A stretch of 64,000 bases of DNA from Comamonadaceae bacterium OTU4NAUVB1 (GCA_024372625.1 CP099605.1:1240001-1304000), one strand, 5' to 3'; shown: positions 37,279-47,174, counted from the first letter of the stretch. Notes: generated by a model from the letters alone, not told the origin. Made by a program: numbers and translations.

Positions 37279-38559
37279 CTAGCGGGCGACCGGCACGGCC
37301 CGGGCGGCGGCGAGGCCGCTGCGCACGGCGCCCTCCAGGGTGGCCGGATAGGGTCCGGCGACGTGGTCGCCGCAGGCGCTGATCGCTTCGGCGATGTCCC
37401 GTCCGGGCCGGCGCAGCCCGGGCGTGCAGGCGAACGTGGCCCGCTTCTCCACGATCGTGCGCAGCACGCGCAGGGCCGGCTGGCCCAGCGCGGTCCGGGC
37501 CTGCGCCAGCACCTGGCGTTCCAGGACGTCGCGCGGCGCGTCCGCCGCGCTCACGACCAGCGCGAGGCGACCGTCCGGGCCGCCCAGGACGGTCCGGTCG
37601 AAGGCGAATTGCGCCGGTGCATCGGGCGACGAGCGCAGTGCCAGCATGGGCGCGGCCAGCGGCGTCGCCCCCTCGAGGTAGACGGTGGCGATCGCCTCGA
37701 AGCGCAGCGCCTCGGCCGCGTCGGTCCAGGCCGGCGCGACGATGGCGCTGTCGCGCAGGAGCCGCACGGCGTCCCACGACGCGCTGGCGAGCACGACGTG
37801 GTCGACGTCCGTGCCTTCGACGCGCCAGCGTGCTCCGCCCGCCGCACCGCGTCCGATGACGTCCACGCGCTTTCCCCGCTGCACGGTGGCGCCCTGGTCG
37901 GCCAGCCAGGCCAGCGCCGCATCGGGCAGCAGGGCGCCGAGATCGACACGCGGGAGCAGCAGGTCGGCGCCACCCGCCTCGCCGAAGAGCGCGTCGCGCA
38001 GCACGCTCAGGAAGACCTGGCCGCTGGCCCGATCGGAGGGCGTGTTGAGGGCCGAGACGCACAGCGGATCGACCAGTTCGTCCATCGCGCGGGGCGTGAG
38101 GCCGGCGCACAGGTCGCGCACCGTCGCGTCGTCGGCGCAGCGAAAACCGTCGCGCCGCCAGCCCCAGGCGCCGCGCAGGAGCGATGCCTTGTCGCGCCAG
38201 GTCCAGCCACGCGCGGTGGCGATGCCGGCGAGCAGGTCCAGCGGGGCGGGCCAGCCGGCGGGCACGGCCAGCCCACCGCCGTCGGGCCGCCGCAGCGACA
38301 GCGGCAGGCGCAGCAGCACGGCGCGCGGATCGACGCCGACCGTGCGCATCAGCGCGAGCGTCTCGCGGTAGGCGCCGATGAGGATGTGCTGGCCGTTGTC
38401 GAGCGGCGGGCCCGACCCGGCGGCATCGCCGTCGATGCGGCGCGCGCGGCCGCCGGCGGTGCGCGCGGCTTCGAACACGGTGACGCGATGGCCCGCGCGC
38501 GTGGCCTCGACCGCGCAGGCGAGGCCGGCCCACCCGGCGCCGATCACGGCGATCCGCAC
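37279..38559 (-). CDS. hpnE: hydroxysqualene dehydroxylase
   Basis: The 426-residue flavoprotein of the amine-oxidase/desaturase fold has an N-terminal FAD motif VIGAGWAGLACAVEA at residue 4, then EAARTAGGRARR and DNGQHILIGAY near 54, which is characteristic of HpnE. It reduces hydroxysqualene to squalene with loss of the hydroxyl group, completing the HpnCDE route. It begins 10 nt after hpnD. No squalene-hopene cyclase is in the window, so hopanoid or sterol formation depends on genes elsewhere. Confidence 0.9.
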   Translation of the reverse strand: MRIAVIGAGWAGLACAVEATRAGHRVTVFEAARTAGGRARRIDGDAAGSGPPLDNGQHILIGAYRETLALMRTVGVDPRAVLLRLPLSLRRPDGGGLAVPAGWPAPLDLLAGIATARGWTWRDKASLLRGAWGWRRDGFRCADDATVRDLCAGLTPRAMDELVDPLCVSALNTPSDRASGQVFLSVLRDALFGEAGGADLLLPRVDLGALLPDAALAWLADQGATVQRGKRVDVIGRGAAGGARWRVEGTDVDHVVLASASWDAVRLLRDSAIVAPAWTDAAEALRFEAIATVYLEGATPLAAPMLALRSSPDAPAQFAFDRTVLGGPDGRLALVVSAADAPRDVLERQVLAQARTALGQPALRVLRTIVEKRATFACTPGLRRPGRDIAEAISACGDHVAGPYPATLEGAVRSGLAAARAVPVAR

Positions 38560-38569
38560 GACGGCCGAC

Positions 38570-39409
38570 CTACAGGCGCCCGAGCGCCTGCACCTGCCAG
38601 GCGAGCCAGAACTTGCGCACCGGGGTGAGGCTCACGCGCTGGTTGAGCACCTGGAAGTCGTCGCGTTCGATCTCGCGCAGCAGGGTGCGATAGATGCTGG
38701 CCATCATCAGGCCGGGCTTCTGGCTGCGCCGGTCGGCCGCCGGCAGCAACGCGAGTGCCGCGTCGTAGGCCTCGTGGGCGCGTCCGGCCTGGAACCTCAT
38801 GAGCGCCACGAAGCGTTCCGAATGCACGCGGTTGAGCACCTCGTGCGCCTTGACGTCGAACTGCTGGAGTTCGTTGACCGGCAGGTAGATGCGCCCGCGC
38901 AGGGCGTCCTCGCCGACGTCGCGGATGATGTTGGTCAGCTGCAGCGCGAGGCCGAGCTGGTGCGCGTACTCGGTGGTGCGCGCGTCGGTCTGGCCGAAGA
39001 TGCGCGCCGCCACTTCGCCCACCACCCCGGCCACCAGGTGGCAGTAGCGTCGCAGCGCATGGAAGTCGAGGTAGCGCGTCTGGTCGAGGTCCATCTGGCA
39101 GCCGTCGACGATCTGCTGGAGTTGCGCGGCCTCGATGCCGTGCTCGGCGGTCAGCGGCATGAGCGCCTGCATCACCGGGTGGTGCGGCTGGCCGGCGAAG
39201 GACTGGGCGATCTCGGTGCGCCACCAGGCGAGCTTGGTGGCGGCCACGCCCGGGTCGCGCACTTCGTCGACCACGTCGTCGATCTCGCGGCAGAAGGCGT
39301 AGAAAGCGGTGATCGCGGCACGGCGCGGCTTGGGCAGGAACAGGAACGCGTAATAGAAGCTGCTGCCCGAGGCGGCCGCCTTGTCCTGCACGTACTGGTC
39401 GGGATTCAT
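38570..39409 (-). CDS. hpnD: presqualene diphosphate synthase
   Basis: The 279-residue trans-isoprenyl synthase joins two farnesyl diphosphates to presqualene diphosphate. Both aspartate-rich magnesium sites are seen: FCREIDDVVDEV near residue 39 and QLTNIIRDVGEDALRGRIYLP near 158. SFYYAFLFLPKPRR near 17 is the N-terminal signature. It starts 25 nt after hpnC in the order hpnC-hpnD-hpnE. ATG 39409 chosen by family length. Confidence 0.93.
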   Translation of the reverse strand: MNPDQYVQDKAAASGSSFYYAFLFLPKPRRAAITAFYAFCREIDDVVDEVRDPGVAATKLAWWRTEIAQSFAGQPHHPVMQALMPLTAEHGIEAAQLQQIVDGCQMDLDQTRYLDFHALRRYCHLVAGVVGEVAARIFGQTDARTTEYAHQLGLALQLTNIIRDVGEDALRGRIYLPVNELQQFDVKAHEVLNRVHSERFVALMRFQAGRAHEAYDAALALLPAADRRSQKPGLMMASIYRTLLREIERDDFQVLNQRVSLTPVRKFWLAWQVQALGRL

Positions 39410-39434
39410 CGGAGCGGATGCGCGGTCGTCGTGG

Positions 39435-40370
39435 TCATGGGACCGATTGTCTCCCCATCCACAGCGCGCGCCAGGCCAGGCGCGGGACATCGCCCTTTCC
39501 GATGGTGGGCCGGTGGGAGAAGCTGTCGAATCCCCGTGCCTCGATCTTGTCGAGGATCCGCAGCCCGCCCTGGATCACCACCCGCAGTTCCCAGCCGGCA
39601 CGCCCGGGCAGCCGGTGGACCAGGGGCGCCCCTTCTTGGAGCATCGCGCGTGCCCAGGCCACCTCGCGCGCGACGAGCGCCAGCGCGGCCGCGCTCGGCG
39701 CATCGGCGCCCAGGGGACGAAAACGCTCGAAATCGTCGGGCCCGACGCCGCATGCCTTGCAGTCCGACAGCGGCAGGTAGTACCGGTCGCGCGGCAGGTC
39801 GACGCTGGGGTCCTGCCAGAAATTGACCAGTTGCAGGCCACTGCACACGGCGTCGCTGTGTGCGAGCGACGTTGCGTCGTCGATGCCGTGGAGGTGCAGC
39901 AGCAGTCGCCCGATGGGATTGGCGGAACGCCGGCAGTAGTCCAGCAGTTCGGCGCGGTCGGCGTACCGGTGTCCCTTGCGCGTGTGGACGATGTCCTGGG
40001 CGAAGGCGTGCAGGAGGTCGGCCAGCAGCGCTTCGCTCAGCCCGAAATGCTTCATCGCATGCGCGAGCGGTCCGAACACCTGCGGCCAGCGCGATGCCGG
40101 GTCGACCGCGCCACGGGCCGCGGACGCCAGCTCGGCACGGAAGTCGCGCAGGTCGGCCAGGCGCGGCGCGGGACCGGCATCGCCCTCGTCGGCGATGTCG
40201 TCGGCCGTGCGTGCGAAGCCGTAGATGGCCGCGATCGGGGCCCGGAGCCGGGGCGGGCAGAGCCACGACGCGACGGGGAAGTTTTCGTAATGGGTGGGCG
40301 GCTCGGCGAGGGTCGGCGGCGCTGCCGGCGTGGCGGCGGGCGCCGGGGAGGGGGAAAAGGGGGAGGACAC
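39435..40370 (-). CDS. hpnC: hydroxysqualene synthase
   Basis: The 311-residue squalene-synthase-like enzyme converts presqualene diphosphate to hydroxysqualene. HYENFPVASWLCPPRLR near residue 24 is the HpnC N-terminal signature, with IYGFARTADDIADEGD near 46 as the first Asp-rich site and LQLVNFWQDPSVDLPRDRYYLP near 173 as the second. The start is GTG at 40370, the only codon that precedes the conserved N-terminus after a stretch of Ser/Pro/Ala. First gene of hpnCDE, divergent from the RND operon. Confidence 0.9.
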   Translation of the reverse strand: MSSPFSPSPAPAATPAAPPTLAEPPTHYENFPVASWLCPPRLRAPIAAIYGFARTADDIADEGDAGPAPRLADLRDFRAELASAARGAVDPASRWPQVFGPLAHAMKHFGLSEALLADLLHAFAQDIVHTRKGHRYADRAELLDYCRRSANPIGRLLLHLHGIDDATSLAHSDAVCSGLQLVNFWQDPSVDLPRDRYYLPLSDCKACGVGPDDFERFRPLGADAPSAAALALVAREVAWARAMLQEGAPLVHRLPGRAGWELRVVIQGGLRILDKIEARGFDSFSHRPTIGKGDVPRLAWRALWMGRQSVP

Positions 40371-40443
40371 GCCCCGGATTGTCGGAGCAGTTGCCGCGGT
40401 CCGGGTGCGCGGCGTCGTGCCGGGCCGACCCGGTCGGCCTGGA

Positions 40444-40472
40444 TTGACAGTGATTGGCGCTTGTCCTAGATT
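40444..40472 (+). promoter_or_regulatory. sigma-70 promoter of the RND efflux operon
   Basis: TTGACA (40444-40449, perfect -35) is followed after 17 nt by TAGATT (40467-40472, four of six at -10). It lies about 50 nt upstream of the adaptor gene start, giving a sensible leader. This is the best canonical promoter in a protein-gene context in the window. Confidence 0.65.
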
Positions 40473-40493
40473 ACTAACCGTTCGGTCATTAGT
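40473..40493. promoter_or_regulatory. TetR-type operator overlapping RND operon transcription start
   Basis: ACTAA and TTAGT at the ends flank an inner ACCG-TT-CGGT palindrome (40477-40486), so two dyads are nested just downstream of the -10 box. Position over the expected start site suits repression by a TetR/AcrR-family protein. No tetR gene is adjacent, so the repressor must be encoded elsewhere. Confidence 0.5.
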
Positions 40494-40520
40494 GGCCTTC
40501 CGTGCACGACGAGGTGGTCC

Positions 40521-41708
40521 ATGACCGTGTTTCCCCCCCATCCGATGGCTTTGTCGAGCGGCGCCGCGTGGCTGCTGGTGTCGATGGCCGTACTGCTTGC
40601 GGGCTGTTCGCGTCCGGCGCCCGTCGAGGAGCCGGTGCGTGCCGTCAAGGTCCAGGCCGTCGCCGTCAGCGGCATCGAGACCGCGCCCGAATTCTCCGCC
40701 GAGGTGCGCGCGCGCATCGAGTCGCAACTGGGCTTCCGGGTCGCCGGGAAGATCCTGCGCCGCCAGGCCGAACTCGGCCAGCACGTGCGCGCGGGCGATG
40801 TGCTCGCCCAGCTCGATCCTCAGGACCTGCGGCTCGCCGCCGAGGCCGCGCGCGCGCAGCAGGCGGCCGCGCTCACCAACCGGGACCTGGCGGCGGCCGA
40901 CCTGCAGCGCTATCGCGAGCTGCGCGCGCGCAACTTCATCAGCAGTGCGGAACTCGAGCGCCGCGAATCCACCTGGAAGGCGGCGCAGGCGCAGTTCGAC
41001 CAGGCCCGGGCGCAGTCGGCCGCCCAGGGCAACCAGGCCGCCTACGCCACGCTCGCGGCCGACGTGGCCGGCATCGTCACGGCCGTGGACGCCCAGCCGG
41101 GCCAGGTGGTCTCCGCGGGCACCCCGGTCGTGCGCATCGCCCAGGATGGCGCGCGCGACGTCGTGTTCGCGGTGCCGGAGGACCGCGCCGCGCTGATGCG
41201 GCCGGGCTCGCCCGTGGCCGTGCGCGGCTGGGCCGGCGGCGACGAGATCGAGGGTCGCGTGCGCGAGGTCGCGGGCAGCGCCGATCCCGTCACCCGCACC
41301 TACACCGTCAAGGTCGCGATCGACGCGGCCGGTGCGCCCGCGCTGGGTGCCACGGTCTATGCCAGGCCACGGGCGCTGGCGCGCGCCGACGCGCCGGTGC
41401 TCAAGCTGCCCACCAGCGCCCTGCGCCAGGAAGGCGCCGGCAGCGCCGTCTGGGTGCTGGACCGCCCGACGATGACGGTGCGCTCGCAGCCGGTGCAGGT
41501 GGCCACGGCCGACGGCAACCAGGCGGTGATCGCGTCCGGGCTGAAGCCGGGCGAACTGGTGGTGGTCGCCGGCGTGCATGTGCTGTCGCCGGGACAGAAG
41601 GTGTCGATCTACCAGGACCGGCTCGCGGCCGGCGCGGCAGGCGCGGCGACGGCGGCTCCACCGGCGGCGGCGCCCGTGCCCGTGCCCGCAACCACGGCGG
41701 TGCGTTGA
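40521..41708 (+). CDS. RND efflux periplasmic adaptor lipoprotein
   Basis: The 395-residue membrane fusion protein has a lipoprotein signal ending LLAGC near residue 29. The barrel/lipoyl domain (GFRVAGKILRRQAELGQHVRAGDVLAQLDP) wraps a coiled-coil hairpin of about residues 110-170 rich in Ala/Gln/Arg. LPTSALRQEG near 295 starts the membrane-proximal domain. It links the inner-membrane pump to an outer-membrane channel. The pump gene follows after 10 nt. No outer-membrane factor gene is present, so it must borrow one such as a TolC/OprM-like protein. Confidence 0.92.
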   Translation: MTVFPPHPMALSSGAAWLLVSMAVLLAGCSRPAPVEEPVRAVKVQAVAVSGIETAPEFSAEVRARIESQLGFRVAGKILRRQAELGQHVRAGDVLAQLDPQDLRLAAEAARAQQAAALTNRDLAAADLQRYRELRARNFISSAELERRESTWKAAQAQFDQARAQSAAQGNQAAYATLAADVAGIVTAVDAQPGQVVSAGTPVVRIAQDGARDVVFAVPEDRAALMRPGSPVAVRGWAGGDEIEGRVREVAGSADPVTRTYTVKVAIDAAGAPALGATVYARPRALARADAPVLKLPTSALRQEGAGSAVWVLDRPTMTVRSQPVQVATADGNQAVIASGLKPGELVVVAGVHVLSPGQKVSIYQDRLAAGAAGAATAAPPAAAPVPVPATTAVR

Positions 41709-41718
41709 GGGCCGCACG

Positions 41719-44700
41719 ATGACCGATCCCGGCGCCTCCCGCGATGCCGCGACCCCCGATGGGGGGAGCGGCGCGAACGCATCCCGATCCGGCTTCAACC
41801 TGTCGCGCTGGGCGCTGGAGCATGCCGCCCTCACGCGCTACCTGATGGTGGCGCTGATGGTGCTGGGCTTCGCGGCCTATTTCCAGCTCGGCCAGGACGA
41901 GGACCCGCCCTTCACGTTCCGGGTGATGGCCGTGCGCACCCTGTGGCCCGGCGCCACCGCCCAGCAGGTCGCGGAACAGGTGACCGACAAGCTCGAGCGC
42001 ACCCTGCAGGAAGTGCCCTACGCCTACCGCATCCGCAGCTACTCCAAGCCCGGCGAGTCGCAGATCATCTTCGAGATCAAGGATTCGTCGAAGGCCAGCG
42101 AGGTGGCCGGCGTCTGGTACGCGGTGCGCAAGAAGATCGGCGACATGCGCGCCACGCTGCCCGGCGGCGTCGTGGGGCCGTTCTTCAACGACGAGTTCGG
42201 CGACGTCTACGGCGTGATCTACGCGCTGCAGACCGACGGCTTCTCGCCCGCCGAGGTCAAGACCTTCGCCGACGACGTGCGTCAGCGCCTGCTGCGCGTG
42301 AAGGACGTCGCCAAGGTCGAGCAGTTCGGCGTGCAGGACGAGCGGATCTTCGTCGAGGTCTCCCAGAAGCGCGTGGCGCAACTCGGCCTGGACTTCAACG
42401 CCGTGCTGCAGCAGATCGGCGCGCAGAACGCCGTGGAGAGCGCCGGTGCCATCCAGTCGCCGCAGGACGTGGTGCAGGTGCGCGTGGCCGGCCAGTTCAC
42501 CAGCGTCGAGCAGCTGCGCGAGATGCCCATCCGCGGCAGTTCCGGCAACCAGCTGCGCCTGGGCGACATCGCGACCATCAGGCGCGGCACGGTCGACCCG
42601 CCCGTCACCAAGGTGCGCCACCAGGGCGGCGAGGTGGTGGCGCTGGGCGTGTCCATGACCAAGGGCGGCGACATCATCGCGCTGGGCAAGGCGCTGCGCA
42701 CGGCGGTGGCGGACATCCAGCGCAACCTGCCCGCGGGCGCGACGCTCGCGCAGGTGCAGGACCAGCCCGTCGCCGTGGCGTCGTCGGTCAACGAGTTCGT
42801 GCACGTGCTGATCGAGGCGGTGGCGATCGTGCTGGCCGTGAGCTTCATCGCGCTGGGCCTGCACCGGGGCGGGCGCTTCGGCTGGACCATCGACGTGCGT
42901 CCGGGCCTGGTGGTGGCCATCACCATTCCGCTGGTGCTGGCCGTCACCTTCCTGGCCATGGACTACTTCGGCATCGGCCTGCACAAGGTGTCGCTGGGCT
43001 CGCTCATCATCGCGCTGGGGCTGCTGGTGGACGACGCCATCATCGCGGTCGAGATGATGGTGCGGAAGATGGAGGAGGGCTACGACAAGGTGCGCGCGGC
43101 CACCTTCGCCTACGACGTCACAGCCAAGCCGATGCTGACCGGCACGCTGATCACGGCGGCGGGCTTCCTGCCCATCGGCATCGCCCGGTCGGTGACGGGC
43201 GAATACACCTTCGCGATCTTCGCGGTCACGGTGATCGCACTGGTGCTGTCGTGGATCGTGTCGGTCTACTTCGTGCCCTACCTGGGCACCCTGCTGCTCA
43301 AGGTGAAGCCGCACGACCCCGACGCGCCACCGCACGAGATGTTCGACTCGCGCTTCTACAACGGCTTCCGCCGTGCCGTGGACGCGTGCATCACGCACCG
43401 CTGGATCACGATCGGCGCGACGCTGGCGATCTTCGCGCTGGGCCTCGTCGGCATGGGGCGGGTGCAGCAGCAGTTCTTCCCGGACTCCAGCCGCCCGGAG
43501 GTGCTGGTCGAACTGTGGTTTCCGGAAGGGACGTCGTTCGCGGCCAACGAGGAGGTCGTCAAGCGCGTCGAGCGGCGCGTCATGGCCGAGACCGCCGTGG
43601 CCTCGGTCACGACCTGGGTCGGCAACGGCGTGCCGCGCTTCTACCTGCCGCTCGACCAGATCTTCCCGCAGAGCAACGTCTCGCAGATGATCGTGCTGGC
43701 CAAGGACCTGAAGCAGCGCGAGGCGCTGCGCACGGCGCTGCCGGCCATCCTGGCCCAGGAATTTCCCGAGGTACGTGGTCGCGCCCGGCTGCTGCCCAAC
43801 GGGCCACCGGTGGCCTACCCGGTGCAGTTCCGCGTCGTCGGCCCCGACCCCGCCCAGTTGCGCCAGCGTGCCGACGAGGTCAAGGCGCTGATGCGGGAGA
43901 ACACCCACACGCGCGGCGTCAACGACAACTGGAACGAGTCGGTGAAGGTGGTGCGTCTGGAGGTCGATCAGGCCAAGGCACGAGCGCTGGGCGTGACCAG
44001 CCAGGCCATCGCGCAGGCCTCGCGCACCATGTTCAGCGGCACCACGGTCGGCCAGTACCGCGAGGGCGACCGGCTCATCGACATCGTGCTGCGCCAGTCG
44101 CCCGACGAGCGCGGCGAGATCTCCGACATCGGCAGCGCCTACCTGCCCACCGCGTCGGGACGCTCGATCCCGCTGCTGCAGATCGCGCGGCCGGTCTTCA
44201 CCTGGGAGTCGGGCGTGATGTGGCGCCAGAACCGCGACTACGCCATCACCGTGCAGGGCGACATCGCCGAGGGCATGCAGGGCGCCACCGTCACCGGCGA
44301 ACTCGAACCCGCCCTGCGCGCGCTCGAGGTGCGCTGGCACGCGCAGGGCCAGGGCGCCTACCGCATCGAGGTCGCCGGCGCGGTCGAGGAGAGCAGCAAG
44401 GGCTCCGACTCGATCGTCGCGGGCGTGCCGATCATGCTGTTCCTGGTCTTCACGCTGCTGATGCTCCAGCTCCACAGCTTCAGCCGCGCGCTGCTCGTGT
44501 TCATGACCGGGCCCCTGGGCATCGCGGGCGTGGCCGCGGCGCTGCTGATCCTGGACCGGCCATTCGGCTTCGTGGCGCTGCTCGGGGTGATCGCGCTGAT
44601 GGGCATGATCCAGCGCAACTCCGTCATCCTGATCGACCAGATCGAGAGCGACCGTGCCGCCGGCGTGCCGGCCTGGGACGCGATCGTCGAGTCCGCCGTG

Positions 44701-44910
44701 CGGCGCCTGCGGCCGATCGTGCTGACGGCCGCGGCGGCCGTGCTGGCGATGATCCCGCTGTCGCGCAGCGTCTTCTGGGGGCCGATGGCCGTGGCCATCA
44801 TGGGCGGGCTGATCGTGGCCACCGCGCTGACCCTGCTGGCGCTGCCGGCGATGTACGCCGCCGCGTTCCGCGTCCGACGCGATCCGGAGGGACCCGCGGT
44901 TCGCGTCTAA
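41719..44910 (+). CDS. RND efflux inner-membrane transporter
   Basis: The 1063-residue pump has the twelve-helix RND topology with two large periplasmic loops. The proton-relay Asp pair is in ALGLLVDDAIIAVEMMV near residue 435, and ALMGMIQRNSVILIDQIE near 965 is the matching second-half region. VIALVLSWIVSVYFVPYLG near 508 ends the first half. An N-terminal tail of about 30 residues precedes the first helix. It couples proton entry to export of hydrophobic compounds; the substrate cannot be assigned from sequence. Confidence 0.92.
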   Translation: MTDPGASRDAATPDGGSGANASRSGFNLSRWALEHAALTRYLMVALMVLGFAAYFQLGQDEDPPFTFRVMAVRTLWPGATAQQVAEQVTDKLERTLQEVPYAYRIRSYSKPGESQIIFEIKDSSKASEVAGVWYAVRKKIGDMRATLPGGVVGPFFNDEFGDVYGVIYALQTDGFSPAEVKTFADDVRQRLLRVKDVAKVEQFGVQDERIFVEVSQKRVAQLGLDFNAVLQQIGAQNAVESAGAIQSPQDVVQVRVAGQFTSVEQLREMPIRGSSGNQLRLGDIATIRRGTVDPPVTKVRHQGGEVVALGVSMTKGGDIIALGKALRTAVADIQRNLPAGATLAQVQDQPVAVASSVNEFVHVLIEAVAIVLAVSFIALGLHRGGRFGWTIDVRPGLVVAITIPLVLAVTFLAMDYFGIGLHKVSLGSLIIALGLLVDDAIIAVEMMVRKMEEGYDKVRAATFAYDVTAKPMLTGTLITAAGFLPIGIARSVTGEYTFAIFAVTVIALVLSWIVSVYFVPYLGTLLLKVKPHDPDAPPHEMFDSRFYNGFRRAVDACITHRWITIGATLAIFALGLVGMGRVQQQFFPDSSRPEVLVELWFPEGTSFAANEEVVKRVERRVMAETAVASVTTWVGNGVPRFYLPLDQIFPQSNVSQMIVLAKDLKQREALRTALPAILAQEFPEVRGRARLLPNGPPVAYPVQFRVVGPDPAQLRQRADEVKALMRENTHTRGVNDNWNESVKVVRLEVDQAKARALGVTSQAIAQASRTMFSGTTVGQYREGDRLIDIVLRQSPDERGEISDIGSAYLPTASGRSIPLLQIARPVFTWESGVMWRQNRDYAITVQGDIAEGMQGATVTGELEPALRALEVRWHAQGQGAYRIEVAGAVEESSKGSDSIVAGVPIMLFLVFTLLMLQLHSFSRALLVFMTGPLGIAGVAAALLILDRPFGFVALLGVIALMGMIQRNSVILIDQIESDRAAGVPAWDAIVESAVRRLRPIVLTAAAAVLAMIPLSRSVFWGPMAVAIMGGLIVATALTLLALPAMYAAAFRVRRDPEGPAVRV

Positions 44911-44930
44911 AATACGCGGTTGCCGATTTC

Positions 44931-44970
44931 GAACGGGTGGTCTGCATGGCAGGCCGCCCGTTCTTGCATT
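44931..44970 (+). terminator. possible terminator after RND operon
   Basis: GAACGGG (44931-44937) and CCCGTTC (44957-44963) form a 7-bp stem with a 19-nt loop, followed by TTGCATT. The T-run is poor, so this is only a likely hairpin terminator between the efflux operon and the tRNA-Leu gene. Confidence 0.35.
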
Positions 44971-44983
44971 GAGTCCCCTGACC

Positions 44984-45070
44984 GCGCGGGTGGCGAAATT
45001 GGTAGACGCACCAGGTTTAGGTCCTGACGTTCGCAAGAACGTGCCGGTTCGAGTCCGGCCCCGCGCACCA
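44984..45070 (+). tRNA. tRNA-Leu (anticodon UAG)
   Basis: The 87-nt gene is complete with CCA encoded. Acceptor stem GCGCGGG pairs with CCCGCGC. The anticodon loop GTTTAGGT contains TAG, and the long variable arm (GACGTTCGCAAGAACGT) is the class II hallmark of leucine tRNA. The T-arm contains GGTTCGAGTCC. It lies just upstream of tig, an arrangement common in Comamonadaceae. Confidence 0.95.
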
Positions 45071-45103
45071 GCTCAAAAAATCCTCTCAAGGAAGACACAT
45101 CAG

Positions 45104-46423
45104 ATGACCGTGAACGTTGAAACCCTCGAAAAGCTCGAGCGCAAGATCACCCTGACCCTGCCGGTCGACACCATCCAGTCGGAGGTCAATGCGCGCTTGA
45201 AGAAGATCGCGCGCACCGTCAAGATGGACGGCTTCCGTCCCGGCAAGGTGCCGATGACCGTGGTGGCCCAGCGCTACGGCTACTCGGTCCATTACGAGGT
45301 CATGAACGACAAGGTCGGCGAAGCCTTCTCGCAGGCCGCCAACGAAGCCAAGCTGCGCGTGGTGGGCCAGCCCCGCATCACCGAGAAAGAAGAGTCGCCC
45401 GAGGGCGCTATGGCCTTCGACGCGATCTTCGAGGTGTTCCCGGAAGTGAAGATCAACGATCTCTCCGCCGCCGAGATCGACCGCATCACGGCCGAGGTGA
45501 GCGACGAGGCGATCGACAAGACGCTCGACATCCTGCGCAAGCAGCGCCGCACCTTCGAGCCGGGCGCCCAGGACGCTGCCGCGACGGACGACGACCGCGT
45601 GACGGTCGACTTCGAAGGCAAGATCGACGGCGAGCCCTTCCAGGGCGGCAAGGCCGAGGACTTCCAGTTCATCGTCGGCGAAGGCCAGATGCTCAAGGAA
45701 TTCGAGGACGCGGTCCGTGGCCTGAAGGCGGGCGACAGCCGCACCTTCCCGCTGTCGTTCCCGGCCGACTACCACGGCAAGGACGTCGCCGGCAAGCAGG
45801 CCGACTTCATGGTCACCGTCAAGAAGATCGAGGCCTCGCAGCTGCCGGCCGTCGACGAAGCGCTGGCCAAGTCGCTCGGCATCGAGGAAGGCACCGTCGA
45901 AGGCCTGCGCGCCGACATCAAGCGCAACCTCGAGCGCGAGGTGAAGTTCCGTCTGCTGGCACGCAACAAGAACGCCGTCATGGACGCGCTCATCGGCAAC
46001 GCCGAACTCGACGTGCCCAACGCCAGCGTGCAGTCCGAGGTCGAGCGCATGGTCCAGGGCGCCCGCGCCGAGCTCAAGCAGCGCGGTGTCAAGGACGCCG
46101 ACAAGGCGCCGATCCCCGAGGAGATGTTCCGCCCGCAGGCCGAGCGTCGCGTGCGCCTGGGCCTCGTGGTCGCGGAGCTGGTGCGTGCCAACGAACTCCA
46201 TGCCAAGCCCGAACAGGTCAAGGCGCATGTCGAGGAACTGGCCGCCAGCTACGAGCGTCCCGCCGACGTCGTGCGCTGGTACTTCGGCGACAAGGAGCGC
46301 CTGGCCGAGGTTGAGGCCGTCGTGATCGAGAACAACGTGACCGACTTCGTGATGGGCAAGGCCAAGGTCAACGACAAGGCCGTCTCCTTCGACGAACTGA
46401 TGGCGCAGCAGCAGCAGGGCTGA
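45104..46423 (+). CDS. tig: trigger factor
   Basis: The 439-residue ribosome-associated chaperone binds nascent chains at the exit tunnel. The N-terminal ribosome-binding signature FRPGKVP is near residue 44. The FKBP-like isomerase domain (about 165-245) has [18 protein letters not shown], and the C-terminal arms follow. AAGGAAG is 9 nt before ATG 45104. It is followed by clpP, clpX and lon in the usual protein quality-control order. Confidence 0.96.
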   Translation: MTVNVETLEKLERKITLTLPVDTIQSEVNARLKKIARTVKMDGFRPGKVPMTVVAQRYGYSVHYEVMNDKVGEAFSQAANEAKLRVVGQPRITEKEESPEGAMAFDAIFEVFPEVKINDLSAAEIDRITAEVSDEAIDKTLDILRKQRRTFEPGAQDAAATDDDRVTVDFEGKIDGEPFQGGKAEDFQFIVGEGQMLKEFEDAVRGLKAGDSRTFPLSFPADYHGKDVAGKQADFMVTVKKIEASQLPAVDEALAKSLGIEEGTVEGLRADIKRNLEREVKFRLLARNKNAVMDALIGNAELDVPNASVQSEVERMVQGARAELKQRGVKDADKAPIPEEMFRPQAERRVRLGLVVAELVRANELHAKPEQVKAHVEELAASYERPADVVRWYFGDKERLAEVEAVVIENNVTDFVMGKAKVNDKAVSFDELMAQQQQG

Positions 46424-46521
46424 TCGTCGCGGGCCGTGTCCGGGTGTGTGCGGCCCGGGGCTTGTGCTCTGCGCGCGAGCCCCAAATTGTCGGGATGGTA
46501 CGAAACACTCTGGAGAGCAAT

Positions 46522-47130
46522 ATGAGCGCACAGGAAATTCAAGGCCTCGGCATGGTGCCGATGGTGATCGAGCAGTCGGGCCGCGGCGAGCGTTCCTACG
46601 ACATCTATTCGCGACTGCTGAAGGAGCGCGTGATTTTCCTGGTCGGCGAGGTCAACGACCAGACCGCGAACCTGGTCGTGGCGCAGTTGCTGTTCCTCGA
46701 AAGCGAGAACCCCGACAAGGACATCTCGTTCTACATCAACTCGCCGGGCGGCAGCGTGAGCGCCGGCATGGCGATCTACGACACGATGCAGTTCATCAAG
46801 CCGGCCGTGTCCACGCTGTGCATCGGCTTCGCGGCCAGCATGGGTGCGTTCCTGCTGGCGGCCGGAGAGAAGGGCAAGCGGTTCTCGCTGCCCAACTCGA
46901 AGGTCATGATCCACCAGGTCCTCGGCGGTGCCCGAGGCCAGGCGACCGACATCGAGATCCATGCGCGCGACATCCTGCGCACCAAGGACCAGATGAACCG
47001 CATCCTGGCCGAGCGCACCGGACAGCCGCTGGAGAAAATCGCGCGCGACACCGAGCGCGACTACTTCCTCACCGCGGACGAGTCGAAGGAATACGGCTTG
47101 ATCGACGAGGTCATCGCCAAGCGCAGCTGA
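46522..47130 (+). CDS. clpP: ATP-dependent Clp protease proteolytic subunit
   Basis: The 202-residue serine peptidase forms the double heptameric chamber used with ClpX/ClpA. The catalytic triad is present: Ser in [11 protein letters not shown] near residue 110, His in MIHQVLGG near 135, Asp in [10 protein letters not shown] near 184. GGAGAG lies 7 nt before ATG 46522. It lies 98 nt after tig; the gap holds two GC-rich hairpins without T-runs, so read-through from tig is possible. Confidence 0.97.
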   Translation: MSAQEIQGLGMVPMVIEQSGRGERSYDIYSRLLKERVIFLVGEVNDQTANLVVAQLLFLESENPDKDISFYINSPGGSVSAGMAIYDTMQFIKPAVSTLCIGFAASMGAFLLAAGEKGKRFSLPNSKVMIHQVLGGARGQATDIEIHARDILRTKDQMNRILAERTGQPLEKIARDTERDYFLTADESKEYGLIDEVIAKRS

Positions 47131-47174
47131 TCCAGCGCGTGATGGCCGGGGGCGCGATGGCGCCTGAGCAAGAG

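Noticed and set aside
41401..45036. 1211-codon open frame on the minus strand
   Set aside because: Antisense to the RND pump. Low-complexity shadow.
46424..46521. GC-rich hairpins between tig and clpP as intrinsic terminators
   Set aside because: No T-run follows either stem; tig-clpP read-through remains possible.
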